A DNA stretch of 64,000 bases, taken from contig JAVXHY010000010.1 in assembly GCA_036656615.1 (NCBI GenBank), positions 11,212-75,211 of the forward strand, written 5' to 3'. The notes beneath the pieces were generated by a model, which saw only the letters and a program-made list of their open reading frames with translations, did not search any database and had not been told where the DNA came from. The position numbers were made by a program, and so were the translations under genes. Positions 36,111 through 44,806 of the stretch are shown here, one piece after another (positions within the stretch are counted from its first letter, which is position 1; every line of letters starts with the position of its first letter). The DNA is from CAUPWF01 sp036656615. GTDB lineage: Bacteria > Bacillota > Clostridia > Lachnospirales > Lachnospiraceae.

Positions 36111-36635
36111 TTATGATTTCAACTTCATTATTTTAATTTTATGCGTGTCTACATTAAATAATGCTTGGATTGCTTCGGTTATGTTTTGAATGGTTACTGC
36201 ACTTCCACCACCTTGAGCAATTACCACAACACCAGCAATCTCAGGTGTGATCTCTTTACTAACATAGGGACTTTGTTCCCCACTATTATTTTCTTCATAT
36301 ACGGTAGTCTGTTCTCGAGTATTTTCTCTTTGACTGATATCTTTTTCTATTATTTTTTCAGTAGAGGATTTTAAAGTAAGCATAACGGTTACGTCTCCAA
36401 CACCCTCCACTTTACGTAATACCTGCTCTAGTTGAGTTTCTAAACTTGTCTGGTAAGTTGCATTTGTGTATTCCAAGGATTCTATATGATTACTTTTCTT
36501 TTCTTTTTTTACATTATGTTTGCCAGCAGGTATGGCAATTACAACTAAGAGCATCCCAACAAGTAGCAATACAATTAATTGATTTTTATTGGGTTGTTTG
36601 AAATTCTTCCAAATGTTGCTCTGGAATATAGTCAC
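36111..36635 (-). CDS. spoIIIAG: Stage III sporulation protein AG
   Basis: A 174-residue protein with a membrane segment (about 19-36) and a ring-building domain (LETQLEQVLRKVEGVGDVTVMLTLKSS, then AGVVVIAQGGGSAVTIQNITEAIQALF). The start is GTG 36635, with AAGGAG nine bases upstream, so it overlaps the end of spoIIIAF by 50 bp, an unusually long overlap. AG forms a 30-fold ring in Bacillus. Confidence 0.94.
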   Translation of the reverse strand: MTIFQSNIWKNFKQPNKNQLIVLLLVGMLLVVIAIPAGKHNVKKEKKSNHIESLEYTNATYQTSLETQLEQVLRKVEGVGDVTVMLTLKSSTEKIIEKDISQRENTREQTTVYEENNSGEQSPYVSKEITPEIAGVVVIAQGGGSAVTIQNITEAIQALFNVDTHKIKIMKLKS

Positions 36636-36903
36636 AGATATTCACTCCTTCCAAATATGCAGTGGTACTTTGTATTTTTTGCAATTCCTGCTGAAATTTT
36701 ACATTGTGATTAAGATTAGAAAATGAATGCTCCATGCCAAATACTTTCAAAATAGGTGTTGTTAATAGTAAAATTAATAAAAGCCCTGTAAAAAATCGAA
36801 CATACTTTTTGTAATTTGTATTTGGAATTACTTGTATGACGGCTGTTGTAAGCACTAGATAAAAGGCCAAATTTTCTACCCACTCATAGATATATGTAAA
36901 CAT
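36586..36903 (-). CDS. spoIIIAF: Stage III sporulation protein AF
   Basis: A 105-residue protein with two membrane segments (about 10-28 and 35-55, YVRFFTGLLLILLLTTPIL), typical of SpoIIIAF. It is shorter than the Bacillus protein (206 residues); the cytoplasmic C-terminal domain is reduced here. It overlaps spoIIIAG by 50 bp. Confidence 0.92.
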   Translation of the reverse strand: MFTYIYEWVENLAFYLVLTTAVIQVIPNTNYKKYVRFFTGLLLILLLTTPILKVFGMEHSFSNLNHNVKFQQELQKIQSTTAYLEGVNICDYIPEQHLEEFQTTQ

Positions 36904-36914
36904 TGTTTCCTCCT

Positions 36915-38060
36915 TTACGTTGTAGTAGCAGTTACCACGGCAATTGTTAGTAAAAATAATACACCAACGGTAAATATAACTCGAAGTAATAACTGATATC
37001 CATCTCCCACACTGCTGATACAGCTTACAATTCGTTGATCAGAAATAGGTTGTATGACTGCAGCAATTAACTTATATAATAAAGTCATAATTGCCATCTG
37101 TGTCAGGGGAATCATACAAATGAATATGCATATCATTGCACCTGAAACACCAATTCCATTTTTAACTAATATAGTTGTACCTAGTACGACTTCTGTCATA
37201 CCACCTAGAGCATCTCCAATTCCTGGTATGGCTTCGGCTGTTTTAGTTAAGGTGGTACGTTTTAGGGAATCAATGACTGGTGTGATCAATCCTTGAATTA
37301 CATTCAAACCAATTACACAGGTTAATAGACTTTTGAGAATCCATCCAATTAATAGATGTAGTAATTCGGAAAACTTCGATAAGTTATCTTCCAGTGAAAG
37401 ATGGTTAATTACTTCCACCATAATATATACATGAATGAGAGGTAATAAAAAATTCAATATGACTAATTCAATCATAAAAATTAGAAATAATACAATATTA
37501 TAAAAGACAATTGCTGTACTTCCACCAGAGGAAATACCAACAGCAAGAAAATATGCAGGACTTAGAACTTCCATAAAAGTCAAAAGCTGGGTCAGCCCAT
37601 CCCCCACACCCGCAATAACTACTCGAAAAGAATCTAGGCAAAGAGTAAGAATTAATAGATACAGAATATAAAAGCTCATTTCGGAAATTTGTTTATTTTG
37701 AAATACATTAGAAAAATTACTGACCACAGCAGCCATAATAGCTAGTATAATGATATGAGCTAAGTTCTTTCGATTATACTGAAATTCATAAAAAATCTGA
37801 TCGAATAGAAGTTGTCCAATGAGTTCTCCGGTTAGTTCTGTCTTGCCTGACAAAACGGATTTTACAATTCCTGTAAATTTCAATTTTTCCCTTGGAAAAA
37901 TATCTTTTAATACGGAATCAATTTCTGATAATGCAAGTTTATCCAATAATTGCTCTTCTACGTTCTCTTGAACAAGCACCTTATCTTCGGGTAATTCTGA
38001 GGCAGTTATGGGGAGTACTTGTATCCAACATAATAGGATGATTATTATGATATTCTTCAT
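36915..38060 (-). CDS. spoIIIAE: Stage III sporulation protein AE
   Basis: A 381-residue polytopic membrane protein with a signal peptide (MKNIIIIILLCWIQVLPITAS) and about seven to eight membrane helices. Typical blocks are MEVLSPAYFLAVGISSGGSTA and ITPVIDSLKRTTLTKTAEAIPGIGDALGGMTEV in segments. It belongs to the mother-cell membrane part of the SpoIIIA-SpoIIQ channel. Confidence 0.95.
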   Translation of the reverse strand: MKNIIIIILLCWIQVLPITASELPEDKVLVQENVEEQLLDKLALSEIDSVLKDIFPREKLKFTGIVKSVLSGKTELTGELIGQLLFDQIFYEFQYNRKNLAHIIILAIMAAVVSNFSNVFQNKQISEMSFYILYLLILTLCLDSFRVVIAGVGDGLTQLLTFMEVLSPAYFLAVGISSGGSTAIVFYNIVLFLIFMIELVILNFLLPLIHVYIMVEVINHLSLEDNLSKFSELLHLLIGWILKSLLTCVIGLNVIQGLITPVIDSLKRTTLTKTAEAIPGIGDALGGMTEVVLGTTILVKNGIGVSGAMICIFICMIPLTQMAIMTLLYKLIAAVIQPISDQRIVSCISSVGDGYQLLLRVIFTVGVLFLLTIAVVTATTT

Positions 38061-38075
38061 GTTTTACTCCAATTA

Positions 38076-38462
38076 TCAGGATAGAAATTGTTGAATAGTT
38101 TCCAGTAATGTTATTAGAATGGGCATACTAAGTGCTAATATACTGAGCTTGCCAAATACTTCGATTTGAGAGGCAATTGCTTGATATCCAGCATCTTTGC
38201 ATATGCTAGAGGAAAATTCAGCAATATAAGTAATACCAATCATTTTAATCAAAGTTTCAATATAGACGATATCCATAGAAAGGTATGTACGGATTGTTTC
38301 TATAGCAGCTATAATGTCTGCTAGCCTATTTAAGATACAGACAAACACAAATAAACTAATGACTGCACTGATGTAAATACTATATTCGGATTTTCCCCCT
38401 TTAAACTGTATGGCAAGTAAAGTACCTGCAATGCCAACAATTCCTACCTGTATCATTGTCAT
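38076..38462 (-). CDS. spoIIIAD: Stage III sporulation protein AD
   Basis: A 128-residue protein with four predicted helices including KMIGITYIAEFSSSICKDAGYQAIASQIEVFGKL in two parts, diagnostic of SpoIIIAD. The gene lies 11 bp after spoIIIAC. Confidence 0.95.
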   Translation of the reverse strand: MTMIQVGIVGIAGTLLAIQFKGGKSEYSIYISAVISLFVFVCILNRLADIIAAIETIRTYLSMDIVYIETLIKMIGITYIAEFSSSICKDAGYQAIASQIEVFGKLSILALSMPILITLLETIQQFLS

Positions 38463-38473
38463 TTACTCACATC

Positions 38474-38668
38474 CTATAATGAAAATAATTGTTCGATTGT
38501 ATTAAATAGTTCATATATATAAGGCAAAATCCAAAATAAAACTAATAATAGTCCTGCAAGACTGGTTAAGAAGGCATGTTCCTCCCGACCACTGTGCTTG
38601 AGTACCTGACCTAATACAGAGACCAGAATCCCAACAGCCGCAATTTTAAAAATCAGATTAACACTCAT
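38474..38668 (-). CDS. spoIIIAC: Stage III sporulation protein AC
   Basis: A 64-residue protein with two membrane helices; the conserved GILVSVLGQVLKHSGREEHAFLTSLAGL spans the loop. Length and sequence are typical of SpoIIIAC. Confidence 0.95.
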   Translation of the reverse strand: MSVNLIFKIAAVGILVSVLGQVLKHSGREEHAFLTSLAGLLLVLFWILPYIYELFNTIEQLFSL

Positions 38669-38702
38669 TGATTCCTCCCTGTCTCAAATAAATAAGTATC
38701 TT

Positions 38703-39221
38703 TTACATAAGAATAATTGCAATGAAAATTCCTCCCATCACACCAAGATAATTGCTTAATCGTTTTTTAGAAGGTATTTCTTCTCTTACTTTTTGCAGTT
38801 GTCTATCTAATTGTTCCATATATAAGTCCAAAGTAGCCAGCTGCATCTCTTGATCCAGGCATCCCATAAGATTGCCTAACATTTTTAATTCTCCAATGTC
38901 TTTTTTATTTAGAAAAGACAAGGATAGATTTTGATCAATGGAAGTATTCCATACGGATACAAAAGAACTGGCAGATCTTTTGTCCAATTGTAATTTCAAA
39001 GAATGTAGCCATTTTTTATAAGGTTCTTGGCATTTCATGGATAGATGTCCAAAAATCTCACCTAAGGGTGCTTTTGTATATTTTATTTCACCGCGAATCA
39101 TTAAAATAATATGTTTTAAATTTTGCAGTTCTTCCATATGTTTTTGCATTTCCAAAGCAACAGTTCAGCCAATACCTGAACTAGCCGCAATAATTAAGAT
39201 ACTTCCCATAAGCTTGAGCAT
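38703..39221 (-). pseudogene. spoIIIAB: spoIIIAB interrupted by an in-frame TGA
   Basis: From ATG 39221 (GAGGAAG upstream, overlapping the end of spoIIIAA by 28 bp) the frame reads MLKLMGSILIIAASSGIG, then TGA at 39165-39167, then TVALEMQKHMEELQNLK and on to 38703 in the same frame. Ignoring the TGA gives 172 residues, matching the 171 of Bacillus SpoIIIAB, and both halves are recognisable: an N-terminal membrane anchor, then helical LGNLMGCLDQEM and C-terminal VMGGIFIAIILM. The remaining open frame could only restart at TTG 39155, which has no ribosome site and lacks the anchor. A point nonsense mutation, a base-call error or read-through are the options. The flanking genes are intact. Confidence 0.82.
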
Positions 39222-40180
39222 AATTTACTTCCTCGTTCATCATAGATTCCTTCGATTTCTCCGACTTGTTTCTGATGACTTAATACAACATAGCGTTCAA
39301 ACCTTCGTTCTTTGATTAGTTGTTCAAAAATAGGCTTTTTGCGGATTTCTTCCATGGACTCACCGTGAATGGTGGCTAACATTTTACAGCCACAAAGCAT
39401 AGCATATTCAATAGCATGTACATCTTGAGCACTGCCAATTTCATCCACTGCAATTACTTGAGGAGACATAGAACGTATGAGCATCAGCATTCCCTCCACT
39501 TTTGGGCAACAATCTAAAATATCAGTTCGCATGCCTAATTGATTTTGTGGAATACCAAGGTAACAGCCACCGATTTCTGAACGCTCATCTACTACACCAA
39601 CAGATCCACTGTTGATCCATTCGTTCCCATTTGAAATAATACGAATTAAATCCCTTAAAAGAGTTGTTTTACCACATCTTGGCGGTGAAATAATGAGAGT
39701 ATGACATATTTGTTTGTTTACTGTAATATAAGGAATGATTGATTCACCACAGCCTATAATTTCATGAGATACCCGGATATTAATAGAGGATATATACTTC
39801 AAGTTTTTTACCTTCTTATCTTCCATTATTGTTTTGCCTGTTAATCCAACTCGATGTCCGCCTTCAATAGTAATATAACCTTGACACATTTCATATTCAT
39901 AAGCATAAAGAGAATAATTACTTATATATTCCAAAGTTTCTTGTACCTCCTCTTTACTTACGATATGTCTGGAAGTATTTAAAAGGAGCGGAAGATATTC
40001 TTTACCCTTATAAATCATAACCAAAGGCTGCTGTATTCGAAGCCGGATTTCTTGTAAATACATAAAATCTATTGACTTTCTTTCAATTGTTTCCCGTATT
40101 GTAGCTGCAAGAACTTGAAGCACCTGTTCTTTTTTTCTCTGATTTTGTAGGAGCGCTATATGTTGTATTCCAGTTCTCAT
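39194..40180 (-). CDS. spoIIIAA: Stage III sporulation protein AA
   Basis: A 328-residue secretion-type ATPase. Walker A is SPPRCGKTTLLRD, followed by VGVVDERSEIGGCYLG, Walker B-like VIAVDEIGSAQDVHAIEYA and ATIHGESMEEI. It is thought to power the SpoIIIA channel. First gene of the operon; ATG 40180 has AGAGGTGG upstream. A candidate sigma-E promoter lies about 25 bp before it. Confidence 0.95.
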   Translation of the reverse strand: MRTGIQHIALLQNQRKKEQVLQVLAATIRETIERKSIDFMYLQEIRLRIQQPLVMIYKGKEYLPLLLNTSRHIVSKEEVQETLEYISNYSLYAYEYEMCQGYITIEGGHRVGLTGKTIMEDKKVKNLKYISSINIRVSHEIIGCGESIIPYITVNKQICHTLIISPPRCGKTTLLRDLIRIISNGNEWINSGSVGVVDERSEIGGCYLGIPQNQLGMRTDILDCCPKVEGMLMLIRSMSPQVIAVDEIGSAQDVHAIEYAMLCGCKMLATIHGESMEEIRKKPIFEQLIKERRFERYVVLSHQKQVGEIEGIYDERGSKLCSSLWEVS

Positions 40181-40200
40181 TGTTGTCCACCTCTTTAAAC

Positions 40201-40230
40201 AATATATGAAGACAGAAGAAATTTAGTACT
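40201..40230 (-). promoter_or_regulatory. Possible sigma-E promoter of the spoIIIA operon
   Basis: On the minus strand CATATATT (40201-40208) resembles the sigma-E -10 (CATACANT); AGTACTA lies 15 bases upstream, a weak -35. In Bacillus spoIIIA is sigma-E controlled. Assignment rests on position more than on sequence. Confidence 0.3.
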
Positions 40231-40243
40231 AATTTAGAAAAGA

Positions 40244-40293
40244 AAAGAGACAAGATTTACTCACAATATCTGTCAGTAAACCTTGTCTCTTTT
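40244..40293 (-). terminator. Rho-independent terminator of pnp
   Basis: On the minus strand AAAAGAGACAAGGTTTACT pairs with AGTAAATCTTGTCTCTTTT around a 12-base loop, a very long stem ending in a T-rich tail. Confidence 0.92.
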
Positions 40294-40308
40294 ATAATTT
40301 TTATATGA

Positions 40309-42396
40309 TTACTTTTCTACATCCTTCATACTGAAGCTGATTCTACCCATTTTATCTTTGCCAAGACATACAACTTTTACCTTGTCTCCAATGGTAAGGA
40401 CATCTTCTACACGATTGATTCGTTCCTTAGAAATCTTGGAAATATGAATCATGCCTTCTTTTCCAGGTGCGAATTCTACAAAGGCACCAAATTCTTTAAT
40501 GCTAATTACAGTACCTTCTAATTCCTGACCTGCAACAAAATCAGTAGTAATAATTTCAATCATTCTCATAGCATTATCCATATGTTCAGAATCAACACCA
40601 CAAATTGATATTGCACCATCATCTGTTATATCAATTTTTACACCAGTTAATTCAATGATGGTATTGATGGTTTTTCCTCTTTGACCAACTACTTCTCCAA
40701 TTTTCGCAGGATCAATATGCATTTGTATAATCTTTGGTGCATATTTTCCTACTTCAGCTCTTGGAATAGAAATTGCTTTATTCATAACTTCATCTAAGAT
40801 GAATGTTCTTGCTTTTTTTGTACAGGCAATTGCTTCCTCAATCATTGGTCTAGTTAATCCATGAATTTTAATATCCATTTGGATAGCTGTAATGCCCTTG
40901 TGAGTTCCTGCAACCTTGAAATCCATATCTCCAAAGAAGTCTTCTAATCCTTGGATATCTGTTAATACTAAATAATCACTATCTGAATTACCAGTAACTA
41001 AACCTGCTGATATACCGGCAACTGCTGCTTTAATTGGTACACCGGCAGCCATAAGAGAAAGGCTGGAAGCACAAACACTTGCTTGCGAGGTTGAACCATT
41101 GGATTCAAAAGTCTCTGATACAGTACGGATTGCATATGGGAATTCGGATTCTGAAGGTAGTACTGGTATCAATGCTTTTTCAGCTAAAGCACCGTGACCA
41201 ATTTCACGACGTCCAGGTCCTCTGGATGGTCTGGTTTCGCCTACAGAATAGGATGGGAAATTGTAGTGATGCATATATCTTTTTGAAGTCTCTGCTTCAT
41301 CCAAACCATCCACTCTTTGTGCTTCTGACAAAGGAGCTAAGGTTGTAATTGTACAGATCTGTGTCTGTCCACGTGTAAACATGGCAGAACCATGTACTCT
41401 TGGAATAATATCTGTTTCTGCTGCTAAAGGTCTAATCTGATCAATGGCTCTTCCATCTGGACGTTTGTGATCTTTTAAAATCATCTTTCGTACCGTCTTT
41501 TTTTGATATTGATATAAAGCCTCACCAAGAACAGCAAGCCAGTCTTCTTTTTCTGCAAATGCAGCTTCTAGTTTTTCCTTGATGGCACGGATGTTTTCTT
41601 CTCGAACTTGTTTTTCATCTGTAAAGACAGCTTTTTCCATTTCAGCAGGGGTAATAATTTCTTTCATTGCTGTAAATAATTCTTCTGGAACGGAACAACT
41701 GATATAGCTATGTTTTTCTTTCCCACATTCTTCAACAATCGTATCAATAAATTCTATGACTTTTTTATTCAAATCGTGGGCAGCAAAAATGGCTTCCAGC
41801 ATTTTTGCTTCGCTTACTTCCTTCGCACCCGCTTCAATCATAATTACCTTATCTCTAGTAGATGCAACCGTTAATTCCATTTCAGAAACTGCTTTTTCTT
41901 CTGCTGTTGGATTAAAGACAAATTGACCTGCTATTAAACCAACTTGTGTAGTAGAAGTAGGTCCATCGAAAGGAATGTCTGAGATTGCAGTTGCAATTGC
42001 TGCACCTAGCATTGCAGTTAATTCAGGGCTACAATCTTGATCTACAGATAACACTAAGTTCTCTAAAGTAACATCATTGCGATAGTCCTTTGGAAAGAGA
42101 GGTCTCATAGGTCGATCTATAACGCGACAAGTTAATACTGCATTTTCAGATGCTTTTCCTTCTCTTTTGTTAAATCCGCCTGGAATTTTACCAACTGCAT
42201 ATAACTTTTCGTTATATTCTACACTAAGAGGGAAGAAATCAATGCCCTCCCGTGGTTTTTCTGAAGCAGTTGCTGTAGATAATACGACTGTATCACCGTA
42301 ATGCATAAATGCTGCTCCATTTGCCTGTGCGGCAACCCTTCCGATGTCAACGCGTAATGTTCTTCCTGCTAATTCCATTTCAAATTTCTTATACAT
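40309..42396 (-). CDS. pnp: Polynucleotide phosphorylase
   Basis: A 695-residue 3'-5' exoribonuclease with two RNase PH domains (the second has GQTQICTITTLAP, FPSYSVGETRPSRGPGRREIGHG in parts and TESDS-like SNGSTSQASVCASSLSLMAAG), a KH domain (about 550-610, IGEVVGQRGKTINTIIELTG) and an S1 domain (about 620-690, GTVISIKEFGAFVEFAPGKEGM). It is central to RNA decay. It follows rpsO, as in most bacteria, with a 164-bp gap that contains a terminator and a large inverted repeat. Confidence 0.97.
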   Translation of the reverse strand: MYKKFEMELAGRTLRVDIGRVAAQANGAAFMHYGDTVVLSTATASEKPREGIDFFPLSVEYNEKLYAVGKIPGGFNKREGKASENAVLTCRVIDRPMRPLFPKDYRNDVTLENLVLSVDQDCSPELTAMLGAAIATAISDIPFDGPTSTTQVGLIAGQFVFNPTAEEKAVSEMELTVASTRDKVIMIEAGAKEVSEAKMLEAIFAAHDLNKKVIEFIDTIVEECGKEKHSYISCSVPEELFTAMKEIITPAEMEKAVFTDEKQVREENIRAIKEKLEAAFAEKEDWLAVLGEALYQYQKKTVRKMILKDHKRPDGRAIDQIRPLAAETDIIPRVHGSAMFTRGQTQICTITTLAPLSEAQRVDGLDEAETSKRYMHHYNFPSYSVGETRPSRGPGRREIGHGALAEKALIPVLPSESEFPYAIRTVSETFESNGSTSQASVCASSLSLMAAGVPIKAAVAGISAGLVTGNSDSDYLVLTDIQGLEDFFGDMDFKVAGTHKGITAIQMDIKIHGLTRPMIEEAIACTKKARTFILDEVMNKAISIPRAEVGKYAPKIIQMHIDPAKIGEVVGQRGKTINTIIELTGVKIDITDDGAISICGVDSEHMDNAMRMIEIITTDFVAGQELEGTVISIKEFGAFVEFAPGKEGMIHISKISKERINRVEDVLTIGDKVKVVCLGKDKMGRISFSMKDVEK

Positions 42397-42423
42397 GTTT
42401 TCTCCTCTTTCTGACAGAAATCC

Positions 42424-42483
42424 CCGAAACTACTGAAAAATACACTTTATTTTCATCCTAATTATACTTTTCAGTGGTCTCGG
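42424..42483 (-). promoter_or_regulatory. Long inverted repeat in the pnp leader
   Basis: Two 16-base arms, 42424-42439 and 42468-42483, pair with 14 matches and two G-U pairs; the 28-base spacer holds TATAAT on the minus strand. It is not followed by a T run, so it is not a standard terminator. Either it is an RNA stem that PNPase or RNase acts on to self-regulate, as in E. coli, or it is a DNA operator around a -10 element. The sequence does not decide. Confidence 0.5.
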
Positions 42484-42510
42484 TCCCTTACTTTCTATCC
42501 TGTTTTCGCT

Positions 42511-42550
42511 AAAAAAGCGAGGCACGGCTAACTTTCCGTCCCTCACTTTT
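42511..42550 (-). terminator. Rho-independent terminator of rpsO
   Basis: On the minus strand AAAAGTGAGGGACGG, loop of eight, CCGTGCCTCGCTTTTTT, a strong stem 10 bp after rpsO. pnp expression must read through it or use another promoter. Confidence 0.9.
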
Positions 42551-42560
42551 AAGTCTCATA

Positions 42561-42827
42561 TTATTTTCTGAGTCCTAGACGTTCAATTAAAGTACGATAT
42601 CTTTCAATATCAGTTTTCTTTAAATAAGCAAGAAGACCTCTTCTTTGTCCTACCATCTTGAGTAATCCTCTTCTAGAATGGTGATCTTTAGCATGAACTC
42701 TAAAATGCTCTGTTAATTCATTGATTCTTGCTGTTAAAATAGCAATTTGAACTTCTGGTGATCCTGTATCTCCTTCTGTTCTGCCATATTCAGCGATAAT
42801 TGCTTGTTTCTTTTCCTTTGCTATCAT
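42561..42827 (-). CDS. rpsO: 30S ribosomal protein S15
   Basis: An 88-residue S15 reading GRTEGDTGSPEVQIAILTARINELTEHFRVHAKDHHSRRGLL in conserved blocks and ending KTDIERYRTLIERLGLRK. It binds 16S rRNA helix 22 and is often autoregulated through its own leader. GGAGGATTT precedes ATG 42827. A promoter overlaps the 3' end of ribF and the leader has a hairpin (42868-42893). Confidence 0.97.
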   Translation of the reverse strand: MIAKEKKQAIIAEYGRTEGDTGSPEVQIAILTARINELTEHFRVHAKDHHSRRGLLKMVGQRRGLLAYLKKTDIERYRTLIERLGLRK

Positions 42828-42867
42828 GGGTAAATCCTCCTCTTATTCTTTTAACCGCCTAGTATTA

Positions 42868-42893
42868 AGTAATGGTTGGAGTTTCCAATTACT
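42868..42893 (-). promoter_or_regulatory. Candidate S15 autoregulatory leader hairpin
   Basis: In the 87-nt rpsO leader, minus strand, AGTAATTGG, loop AAACT, CCAACCATTACT forms a hairpin with a two-base bulge. S15 regulates its own translation through leader RNAs in several phyla, so a regulatory role is plausible. I do not claim a match to a specific Rfam family. Confidence 0.4.
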
Positions 42894-42920
42894 GAATGCT
42901 GGCTGATTTCATACTTATTG

Positions 42921-42949
42921 ATTGTAACATAACTTTATCTTATTGTAAA
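42921..42949 (-). promoter_or_regulatory. Promoter of rpsO
   Basis: On the minus strand TTTACA (42944-42949), a 17-base spacer and TACAAT (42921-42926) with the extended TGT. It overlaps the last codons of ribF. Confidence 0.65.
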
Positions 42950-43863
42950 TCCTCAAAAAAATTTTTTCCACAAAGGACATCTTGTTCCATTCGTTGTCCT
43001 AGTTCCTGAATAGAGGCAAATTTAATTTCAGCCCGCTCAAAGCGTAAGAATTGAATTTCAATTCTTTTTCCATAGGCATCTTCTCTAAAATCAAATAAAA
43101 AGACTTCCATTAAAATTTTCATTTTCTGTGCAATGGTTGGCTTACAGCCTAAATTACCAATTCCATCAAAATATTTACCATCAATCAAAACGCGGCAATC
43201 ATATACCCCATTTGGTGGTAATAATTTCTCATTCTTTGGAGTAATATTCATGGTTGGATAGCCAAGCTTTCTTCCAAGCTTACGTCCATGTTCTACTGTT
43301 CCGCGTATGCTGTATGGATAGCCTAACAGGACGTTTACTAATTCAAAATCCCCTTGTATAATTTCTCTTTTGATATAAGAGCTGCTAATGATTTTTCCTT
43401 CATGAGTTTCTTTTTCTATAACATCCAGTTGATATCCATAAATCTTGGCATAGTGCGCAAGCATCTGAACATCTCCTTTTTTCCCATGTCCAAAGTGATA
43501 GTCTGTCCCAACAACTACGTAAGCCACATGGAACTTTTTAACCAAAACTTCGGATATGAAATCTTCGGCCTTCATATTGTGGATATTTTCTGTAAAGGGA
43601 CACTCAATTAGATAATCTACTTGTTTTTCTAATTTCAAGTAGCGTTCCACATTTGTCATGATATATTGTTTTTTTATTCCTCTTTGTTTGAAATATACTT
43701 GCATATCAAATGCAAACACCACACTTTTAGTATTATGATCTGCATATGATTTTACACGATCTACTAATTTCTGGTGCCCTCGGTGTAATCCATCGAATTT
43801 TCCTAAGGTAATTGCTGTCTGGTGCGTTTCTTTATAGGATTCTATACCCTTGATATATTGCAT
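42940..43863 (-). CDS. ribF: Bifunctional riboflavin kinase / FMN adenylyltransferase
   Basis: A 307-residue FAD synthase. The N-terminal nucleotidyltransferase (1-180) has ALTLGKFDGLHRGHQKLV as TLGKFDGLHRGHQK and VVGTDYHFGHGKKGD; the C-terminal flavokinase has GRKLGYPTMNI and GVYDCRV. It makes FMN and FAD. It follows truB by 11 bp at the end of the infB-type operon. Confidence 0.95.
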   Translation of the reverse strand: MQYIKGIESYKETHQTAITLGKFDGLHRGHQKLVDRVKSYADHNTKSVVFAFDMQVYFKQRGIKKQYIMTNVERYLKLEKQVDYLIECPFTENIHNMKAEDFISEVLVKKFHVAYVVVGTDYHFGHGKKGDVQMLAHYAKIYGYQLDVIEKETHEGKIISSSYIKREIIQGDFELVNVLLGYPYSIRGTVEHGRKLGRKLGYPTMNITPKNEKLLPPNGVYDCRVLIDGKYFDGIGNLGCKPTIAQKMKILMEVFLFDFREDAYGKRIEIQFLRFERAEIKFASIQELGQRMEQDVLCGKNFFEDLQ

Positions 43864-43874
43864 GCTTCTTCCTC

Positions 43875-44798
43875 TTATGTCATTTCGTTTTGATCAAAAA
43901 ACATCTTAACTATTTTAAATATTTCTGTTTCTTTTTGATAGTTATAGATACTAATAAACTGTCCATTCTCATCATATACTCGAACCATTTCATTATCTTT
44001 ATGCTGAAATGATTTTTCGTTTGACAAATATTCTAATTTCAGCGGATTTCCATTATATGCAAAAGAAATATATTCCTTTTGCACTTGAACAGAATTATAG
44101 TTTAGGAACATTTGATCAATTGGAATAATGTAATTTTCTAAACTATTTAATTGTTTTGCTTCTTGTATCTGATTAAGAGTATGACTTTGTGTTTGCTCAA
44201 AACTACCAACCTTTGTTCGTATTAAATGTTCCATGCAGCCACCAACACCTAAGGAGTGACCTATATCGTGACATAAGGTCCGAATATAAGTGCCTTTGGA
44301 ACAGGTTACGGTGATATAAACTCTTGGTAATTCCATTCTATTTATTTCAATATGATGTATCCAAACTGATTTGGCTTTTCGTTCAACAATCTTGCCTTCT
44401 CGAGCTAGCTCATATAGTTTTTTTCCATTTATTTTTTGTGCTGAATACATGGGAGGTACTTGTTCATATCTACCAATATAGGATGAAATGCAGCTAAGAA
44501 CCTTCTCTTCATCTAGTGATTCCGTGGAAGCTTTTGAAAGTATCATACCAGAGGTATCTTGTGTATCCGTTGTTTGCCCAAGCAAAAGAATTGCTTCATA
44601 CACCTTATCGGTATCTGTCAGCATATCACACAGTTTTGTTGCTTTTCCTAAACATACAGGCAATACACCCACTGCATCTGGATCAAGTGTACCGGTGTGT
44701 CCGATTTTCCGCTGCCCTAAAATACCACGTAATTTCGCAACTACATCATGGGATGTAAATCCTTTTTCTTTCCAGATATTCATAACTCCATGTAACAT
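43875..44798 (-). CDS. truB: tRNA pseudouridine55 synthase
   Basis: A 307-residue TruB. The catalytic block KIGHTGTLDPDAVGVLPVCLGKATK carries the aspartate nucleophile; RYEQVPPMYSAQKINGKKLYELAREG and SKGTYIRTLCHDIGHSLGVGG follow in parts. It makes pseudouridine 55 in tRNA. AGGAG precedes ATG 44798. The start follows the nrnA-like gene by 8 bp. Confidence 0.96.
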   Translation of the reverse strand: MLHGVMNIWKEKGFTSHDVVAKLRGILGQRKIGHTGTLDPDAVGVLPVCLGKATKLCDMLTDTDKVYEAILLLGQTTDTQDTSGMILSKASTESLDEEKVLSCISSYIGRYEQVPPMYSAQKINGKKLYELAREGKIVERKAKSVWIHHIEINRMELPRVYITVTCSKGTYIRTLCHDIGHSLGVGGCMEHLIRTKVGSFEQTQSHTLNQIQEAKQLNSLENYIIPIDQMFLNYNSVQVQKEYISFAYNGNPLKLEYLSNEKSFQHKDNEMVRVYDENGQFISIYNYQKETEIFKIVKMFFDQNEMT

Positions 44799-44806
44799 AT
44801 ATACTC

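Noticed and set aside
39153..39221. TGA in spoIIIAB as reassigned or selenocysteine codon
   Set aside because: Other genes here end at TGA (for example tlyA) and use TGG for Trp, so the code is standard. I see no SECIS-like stem just after the TGA, and SpoIIIAB is not a selenoprotein family.
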